Position numbers and translations under genes: made by a program
The notes under the pieces: generated by a model
Databases searched by the model: none
What the model was told of the DNA's origin: nothing
Seen by the model: only the letters and a program-made list of their open reading frames with translations
Part shown: one piece after another, positions 57,911-64,000 of the stretch
How positions within the stretch are numbered: the first letter of the stretch is position 1
Layout of the letters: the number at the start of each line of letters is the position of its first letter
Source: Symbiodinium natans
Taxonomy: Eukaryota; Sar; Dinophyceae; Suessiales; Symbiodiniaceae
DNA length: 64,000 nt
Assembly: GCA_905221605.1 (NCBI GenBank)
Contig: CAJNDS010002761.1
Coordinates: 1-64,000 of the forward strand
Direction: 5' to 3'

Positions 57911-59638
57911 ATGTCTCAGTCTTCTCCCAGCAGTGTTTCAGACTTGCCAATTTTAAGGAGCCAGCCCCGACCAGTCCGACCAGTGCGAACTGCGAGGGCC
58001 CCGGCCAGCTCTGGCCTCCGACGCCCGAGTCCACACCACCCTGCTCACCCCGAGACTTCGGTCCAAGTTTTTGTGCCTTCCCAGGCGCGGTGTGGCTCTT
58101 TCTGTGGACATGGGGGTATCTCACGAAAGTAGGGGTCGCTTCTTGGGCGTCCTTGCTGTACGGGATGGCCCTATTTTCAGAACACCCCCCCACATGTTTA
58201 GGGGCATCTCTGAGCATCATAGCTAAATGTTTTGCACCAAATGCGTGCCGTCAAGTCAAGTCCTTGCGACATTGCTCGGGACAGGCAGAATCCCCAAAAC
58301 CTCCGGCCATAAATCCTCTCTTAAGCTTCGAAGACAGGATCACATAGCACTCTTGTTCCAAGCTGTTGAGGTTACGGTCAAGTCTTTAGAACGTCGACTT
58401 CGTGTCTAAGACCTGTGACACCTTGCAAGCGTGTCTGTGAGAAGCACGAGACCTTTGCCAGGCATCTGGCATGTAGAGATTCCGAGCATGGTCTTGCCGG
58501 AGCCAGTGGCTTTGCCGGAGATGTCTTCGATGCAAGCGGAGGACCGTCCCCACAGCGTCGCCTCGTATCATGCAAGAGCTCTCTTTCCAGAGTTCCAGAG
58601 AGCCTTTTTCGTAAATTGAAGCCCAAATCTTGCGCAGCAAGGCGTCCGCAGGAAACCGCAGTAAATCGCAGGAACTTGCAACCAATCAATCGTGTCGGGA
58701 GATGGTGTTGGTCGTGACTCTTGACGGATCCTGACAGGAAGTTCCAGATGCAGAATCCCAGGCATGCGAGCAGATGATCTCCCAACTGGACGAAGATGCC
58801 AGTCGAAGAGCCGAGGTGCACAGACAATTGTGCAGAGAGTTCGCAAGTAAGCGATCAAGTAAGCGATGAGAGCGGTGTACCATGGTGTACCATGGTGTAC
58901 CATGGTGTACCATGGTGTACCATGGTGTACCATGGTGTACCGTAGGCTCCTGTTGATCCGGTGGACGCGATTCCACGATGAAGCCCACAGCAAGTCCCGT
59001 GTACTGTAGAAATGCCGTAGATTACCTCGGTCCTGTGCAAAGCAAATGCTATGTTAGCGTTGCGCTTGCAGTTGCTACCGGTTTGGCGTGCTTAGGCAGT
59101 AGGAGTTGCAACGTTGCCTGATGAGCGGATCCCTCTCGGGAAAAAGTGACAGTGAGGAAACGGTAGAGTGCTCAGGGTATGTTCATTATGCGCACTCGTG
59201 TGTAATGTGTGCTTGTGCACTTCCGCATGAGGTGATGGAGTTGCTCTGGACTTCCACTTGGTCGATGGCGTGCACTCCTGGTGGCACTCGTGTCGTCCAG
59301 AAGGCGTTGGAGGTTGCTGCAGCCTGACTGATGACAGATAGTACCAAGCTGGGCTTCTTCGCTGCTCTCCGTGTGAAGACTTGTGCTTAGGACACGACGG
59401 AGCGCATCTTCGCTGCAACTGGCTTTCCGTCCTTCAAGTCTCAGTGCAGTCTACAGAGTTTATGGCATCTGCACTTGGGTCTCCAAGTCTTTGGCAAGCA
59501 CATGCCGTGCTTTTGCCTGCAGGCATATCGCTGGCAGAGCAGCTGCAGGGTCACGTTAGGGAAGCTTTTGCGTCACCCCATGCCAACCATGTCCTTCAGA
59601 GACTTGATCGCGATGCTTTGGGAGTGGCTTTCTCTGTG

Positions 59639-59685
<47 letters not shown>

Positions 59686-60622
59686 CTCTGTCTCAAGTGG
59701 CATGGCACCTTCTGAGCCCTCAGGAAATGCATTGAGCTCATTCCTCCAGACCGCCTCCATTTCGTTCTGTCTGAGATGCTCGGGCACGCAGTAGCAGCAG
59801 CACGGCATCGTTACGGTGTTGCGCTCAGCATGTTTCCCCTGCACGCCATGGCCTGCACCAGCTGAATGATCTGAATTATGATGATCATGGTCTGGGCGTT
59901 CTGTCGATCGGATCGATCGGATTGGTGCAGGCTGCCGGGTTCTGGAGCGTCTTCTCGAGCACTGCCCCAGTGAGCAGACGGCGCCCCTGGTCGAGGAGGC
60001 GCCTGCTTCACTCTGCGTAGGCCACGCGCATCATGCTTGCATCGTGGCCTCTTTTTCATAATGTGTTCTGGTGCGCCATTGCAGGTCCTAGCGGGTGCTC
60101 CGCAACTTTGCCGTCACACCTTCGGCAACTTCGTTGTGCAGCACGTGCTTGAGCACGGGCAGCTCAGCTCGTAAGGACGCGTAGAGAGATGTAGACAGTT
60201 TCCACATGTTTGGGCCACTCGAGATTGCTTGAGGTCTTGTTTCCCATGCCAAGCCCATCACACCCTGATCTCGTGATCCTAAGGACGGTCGATCAGAAGC
60301 GCCAGATCGTGGATGTCATTCATGCCGACATCCAGCGACTGGCTCGCCACAGGGCGACTTGGCTCTGTTCAGTTTCGGCTGCATGCACCTGGCCTTACCA
60401 CACCCTGTGCCTTGCCGGGCACCATCTGCCAAGGTTGCCAGTCATGTTGTGCGGTGCGCGCTGAAGCACAGCCCTCTGGAAGACAGGCGTGGACCTTCAA
60501 TGCTACAGTCATCCGCAGTCATCCTTCTCCTATTGGCGATGCCATGTGTTCCCCATCACAGGCAGAAGCTGGTGCAAGCCATTCGGCTCGGGGCTCGGCA
60601 GATGTTGCTGGAAGTAGAGCAA
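57911..60622 (+). CDS. Pumilio (PUF) family RNA-binding protein
   Basis: Exons supported by phase and sequence: 57911-58084, 58738-58842, 59103-about 59162, about 59232-59325, 59523-59598, 59724-59815, 59931-59998, 60085-60170, 60284-60353, 60434-60486 and 60562-60622. Donors are mixed: GC after 58084, 58842, 59998, 60353 and 60486; GA after 59325 and 59598; GT after 59815, 60170 and 60622. Splicing restores consecutive PUF repeat cores: GGTRVVQKALEVA, ANHVLQKCIELI, YGCRVLERLLEHC, FGNFVVQHVLEHG and RVASHVVRCALKH. PUF proteins bind single-stranded RNA, usually mRNA 3' UTRs, one base per repeat, to control translation and decay. Five repeats are visible against the usual eight, so more exons probably lie downstream (60670-61350). 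The N-terminal exon is Ser/Pro/Arg-rich and low in structure. The ATG at 57911 is the least certain element. Confidence 0.8.
58874..58942. repeat. 10-bp tandem repeat CATGGTGTAC
   Basis: Six exact head-to-tail copies plus partial ends, inside a PUF intron. Each unit contains the palindrome CCATGG. Confidence 0.9.
59631..59694. repeat. CT dinucleotide microsatellite
   Basis: A mostly pure TC/CT run inside the GA-AG intron of the PUF gene, immediately upstream of the acceptor region, where it could act as an extended pyrimidine tract. Confidence 0.9.
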
Positions 60623-60669
60623 GTGAGAGCATGTGCTTCAGGAAAGACCCTGCCGATCTGGCAGACTTA

Positions 60670-61795
60670 GCTCACCACCATTGTGGAAGCTTTGCGCAGA
60701 CCTGAGAGGGGATATGAGGGAATTCTGTCTCATCAATCTGCTTCAGCGCGGCATCGGGTAGAGCCGAGGTTGTGCGAGAGATGCGCCGGGCGGATGTTTT
60801 GCACCGCTGAGGAGCCAAATTCTGGGAAGGGCTTGTGGCAGCTTGCAGAGCATTACCCCCAGAGAAGGGTGTGTGGGGAGGGGTGGGGAGGGGCAGCAGT
60901 AAGTCACCGGAGGAGCGGAGACGCGACGGAGTGAGAGCCACGTGGAACAGTTGGATCCCTCTTTTCAGGCTTGGCATGGCTCTCGAAAAAAATTTGGCGT
61001 TCTCAGTCACGTTAGGTCACGTCGTGCCAGAGGCACGATGCAAAAAGATGGGTCATTCTGCCTCTGACTTGCTCAGAGGCGCATGCCGTATGCCCAGTTA
61101 ACTTGTGTTGTCAACAATCTGCTTTCGTAGAAACCCTAGGGGTGAGTGTTGACGTATGGCGCAATGACCTGCAACCTTCCATGTCTCCCTCCGGGACCTT
61201 TCCTCGGATGCTTCCTCTGCCACGCCCTCCATGAATCCGTAGATTCTACTTTCACATCTTTACACTCATTCTAGGAAGCCTGAGGACGTGCCTGCTAATC
61301 ATTCGGCAAGCGTTTATCGAGAAGTATGCAGGGTACACAGGCAGCTTCTCGCGTGCCCATCTGGCTTGCCATGGCTGTTAGAGTCTGGAGCTTCTCAACG
61401 CACATGGGTGCATGTCACGAGATTTTGAGAACTCTAACTACTGGCCTGCAAGGTGCAGCTCAATACCACTCTTTCAGCCCTTGGGATACTAGCTGCGGCT
61501 CAGTCCCAAATTTTCCGTGGTTGTGGAACAACCACATGCTCGCTGCACTGCCGCAGCATTTACATTTGAAATATGTCTACACCTGCCATCAATGGATACA
61601 AGCTCCTCACATTGATCGGACTCAGTCTGCCTTCCATCCATATGCAGACGAGAGACAACATGGAGCTTTGCAGCTCTGACATGACTCATAATGTTCTGAA
61701 GGAATGCCACGATCCTTGATGTCGGGCCTTGTGCAAAAGCGACTACTGTTGCGCAGAAATGGTTCCAATCCTACTGCAGCTGGCCAGGTTGATTA
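60670..61795 (+). other. Probable 3' part of the PUF gene, unresolved
   Basis: Exon-like fragments occur (for example VVREMRRADVLHR near 60760; LIIRQAFIEKYAG at about 61275-61335, framed by CATTCTAG and a GTACAC donor), but I could not chain them in one frame. No clear sixth PUF core was found. Confidence 0.3.
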
Positions 61796-61984
61796 GCCTG
61801 CAAAGTTTGCTCAAATTACCAAGCTCGGTGGACCAGTTTCACCGGCGTTTGCAACTCTCGTCTTGCATTGTCCCACCAGCCACCACTATCAAATAGTACT
61901 CAAGCGAAAAGATATGATCCAAACGTCGGGCTGGAAGGTCACGCCTCCGGAGCTCGTGGCGACGCTGCTTGCCCCCTTGCGCTA
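61796..61984 (+). CDS. Candidate last exon ending LVATLLAPLR
   Basis: After GGTTGATTAG a frame opens without stops: FAQITKLGGPVSPAFATLV, then YQIVLKRKDMIQTSGWKV, ending PPELVATLLAPLR and TAA. The composition is strongly protein-like and the acceptor is reasonable. It may be the end of the PUF gene or of a separate gene. No domain recognised. Confidence 0.4.
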
Positions 61985-62678
61985 ACACGGCTCAATCTGG
62001 GGTGCGAGGTGCATGCTGGCCTCTAAGCATGAAGGCTGAAGACCCTCGATATGAACATCCAGTTTAGCCCATGCGAATTCATGCTTCGTGGCCAGTACAG
62101 TCGTGGTGCAGTCGGCTCCAGGCGATGTGTCCATGCCCTCTAGTTTCTCGTGTTGTTTTGTGACTTGTGAACCTACCGGTGCTTTTGCATCTACAGTCCA
62201 CAAGCCGCTAGGCAAGCGTTCCGTCAAAGAATTGTAAAGCGGTGTGGATCACGGCTCATTAGTTCTTGGTTTCCAAATACCGTTTTGCTACATCTGGTTC
62301 ATTGACAGCAAGACGAAAAAGGCACGGACGTTTCATTTGCTTTGTGCAGCATGTGTTTTCTGGACGGCAACTGCCACATTTTCATCATTGCAACAATTGA
62401 AGCGGCAAATGCCGTCTCTCGCCACAGCTTCGGATGTTGCCTGAGCCAAGTGGTCATGCCATGTCATGCCGCATTCCACGCGCACATATGCCCAACACTG
62501 CATGAGCGGCCACCTGCACTTGGCGTCGCCTCTAGCCAGACCACTGCGACTTGCCCGGACCGAACTGCAGTAAGCTTTGTGCCCATGGATCTTGCTGCGC
62601 TGCAGGGTGCCGGGACCTTGGCGGTGAAACTGCGGGTGCCTAATTGCAAAGCCAGAATGCCATAGTACGGAGCCGTAG
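61985..62678. other. Unassigned stretch
   Basis: Open frames on both strands, none convincing. A short segment at about 62585-62660 (DLAALQGAGTLAVKLRVPN, plus) may be an upstream exon of the next gene. Confidence 0.3.
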
Positions 62679-63755
62679 TGCGAGGAGCTAAAGGCGGCCA
62701 AAGAGCGGTGGGAGGACCTGAAGCTTGGCAAGGCCTGGAAGATCCAACGAGAAGTGTCCGAAGCGCAATCAAGGCCAAGGACTTAATTTTAGTGCTTTTT
62801 CAGAGTCCGCCTAGGCCAAGAAGGAGGCGGAGACCTTTCCGTTTCCTGTCTCGGCGCTTCTGGCCACGCACCACAGCGGCACTGAGATGGTAGGCCTTGG
62901 GAGGCTTGGGTAGCATTGCTTGCGAATTGGAAGATGGTCCAGCTATAGTTTTTATAGTTATGATAGTTATGATAGTTATTATAAGTAAGAGTTATCATAG
63001 TTACTATAGTTATAATATTTATGATACTTAGCATAGTTCTTCTTATAGTTATTATAGTTGTTATAGTTATTATAGTTATTATGGTTTTGCTGCTCTCCCG
63101 GATTAATCCAAGGCAGCAGCCGCCGGCAGCCAAAGCCTTTGCCCCTCGGCTGTAGCAGAGCAGCTTTGTTCTGAGGCCCCTTGTTTCGCTTTAGAAGGCT
63201 TCCCGGGACAGAGCACTTGCGCATTCCGAATCATGTTGTTGTTTTGCTTTGACGGTGCTGATGCCAATAATTCAGTAGTTCGCGTCGGACTGGCTCTTCA
63301 TGGGGGTGTGGAGTTCTGGGGTCAGGATGTGTATGAGATTCCGATCAAGCTCGTTATCCGCAGCCTGGAGCCCGATGTGGCGGTGGAGGCCCGTGCTGAC
63401 AGGCATACGAGGGTACATGAAGCGATCATGAAGTAAGCATTCCCTGCTGGTGCCTTTTGGATATGGTGCCATTTTTGATTTCCCGTTTGGCTTTGAGAGG
63501 TGCCCAGCCCGGAGCTGCCCGAGCAGCTGCAGTCAAAGAGTTTCGGCAGCAAGGGGGAAACGCGTGAAATGCGAGCAAGATTCAGAGGGCCCTGCGCTTT
63601 AATTCTTATCTGAGGATCGCTGATGCGGCCCGGGGCCCCATGTCAGCCCTTCCGATCGTGTCAATGAGCTTTCATGCTGCGACCTCATTTTTGCCAAGGT
63701 CCTGGCGACCTGGAAGAAGTATCTGAAAAAGAAAGCTGCGCCGATCGCCAAATGA
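62679..63755 (+). CDS. Unidentified spliced gene, 3' five exons
   Basis: Exons 62679-62762, 62815-62889, 63212-63432, 63508-63570 and 63647-63755 join in compatible phase. The first splice (GC-AG, 52-bp intron) gives WKIQREVSEAKKEAETFPF. The third exon contains HGGVEFWGQDVYEIPIKLV and EARADRHTRVHEAIM. The fourth reads PELPEQLQSKSFGSKGE. The last reads FAKVLATWKKYLKKKAAPIAK and TGA. Donors are GC, GT, GT and probably GC. The charged helical start and Lys-rich tail suggest a coiled-coil or nucleic-acid-associated protein, but I recognise no family. The 5' end lies upstream and was not found; the 63212 and 63571 boundaries are the weakest. Confidence 0.5.
62947..63092. repeat. TATAGTTAT-type microsatellite
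   Basis: About 15 degenerate copies of a 9-bp AT-rich unit within the second resolved intron of the last gene. Confidence 0.85.
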
Positions 63756-64000
63756 TCCAAATGCATAGGGATGTGGAAGAGCCGTTCTCTGGGACGTTTG
63801 GGGCTTCTGGCAGATTCCCAACTGAGGCCCTGGGGCATCATGCCAACCTTTGAATGGGCAACCTGTCTGTAAAACCTGTCTGAAGTCGTCTGATGTCTTG
63901 CTGCCCCGAATCGGCCCAGCAGGTAGATGCCAACTTCCATAAGCTCCTACAGCTGGACCCAGAATGCCTGCATCCATACGCAGCTCGGATGCCTAACCAT
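63756..64000. other. 3' flank of last gene
   Basis: No feature seen. A frame at the extreme end may belong to another gene that continues beyond the window. Confidence 0.4.

Noticed and set aside
58430-58570. P-loop-like sequence GKATGSGKTML on the minus strand, resembling a kinesin ATP site.
   Set aside because: No switch motifs or flanking kinesin exons were found on the minus strand, and the segment lies in an intron of the well-supported plus-strand PUF gene.
1-64000. tRNA, rRNA, spliced-leader RNA genes or CRISPR arrays.
   Set aside because: I looked for cloverleaf-like and leader-like sequences and regular spacer arrays and saw none that I could support by eye.

Overview
The window looks like nuclear DNA of a dinoflagellate, with a Symbiodiniaceae-like genome the best guess. 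This rests on spliced genes whose introns use GT, GC and GA donors side by side, a TTTAGGG-like tract, long tandem gene-bearing repeats, relics of copia-like and other retroelements, and a large FG-GAP protein ending in an SHxWG-type domain. No bacterial operons, tRNAs, rRNAs or CRISPR arrays were seen. All assignments come from reading the sequence; no database search was run.

Layout. 1-4500: dispersed GGTTCAACCC-type motifs around a broken minus-strand kinase-like gene (about 570-2266) and AT-rich tandem repeats. 4550-6500: two diverged tandem units, each holding a minus-strand terminal exon that ends in DDFEY. 6985-7171: a near-perfect fold-back. 7200-9500: scattered degraded coding signal. 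11050-12400: a minus-strand Ty1/copia reverse transcriptase relic. 12400-16200: inverted and simple repeats with little coding signal.

16170-54130 is dominated by a head-to-tail array of six copies (A, B, C1, C2, D, E) of a unit of about 7.7 kb. Each unit carries a multi-exon, coiled-coil-rich plus-strand gene I do not recognise, and inside each full unit a coil-coding module is itself repeated about four times. A retroelement of about 4.2 kb with 410-bp direct terminal repeats (23000-27239) sits between units A and B; its empty site is readable at the B/C1 junction. Between C2 and D lies a different gene: a membrane protein with eight FG-GAP-type calcium motifs (39541-44370), followed by a 305-bp tandem repeat that copies what looks like a terminal exon.

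54130-64000 is lower in repeats and holds spliced plus-strand genes: a Pumilio (PUF) RNA-binding protein (57911-60622) with at least ten exons, an unidentified five-exon gene end (62679-63755), and several single candidate exons. The repeated gene, the FG-GAP protein, the PUF gene and the last gene have no visible functional link; the array and the retroelements explain most of the architecture.
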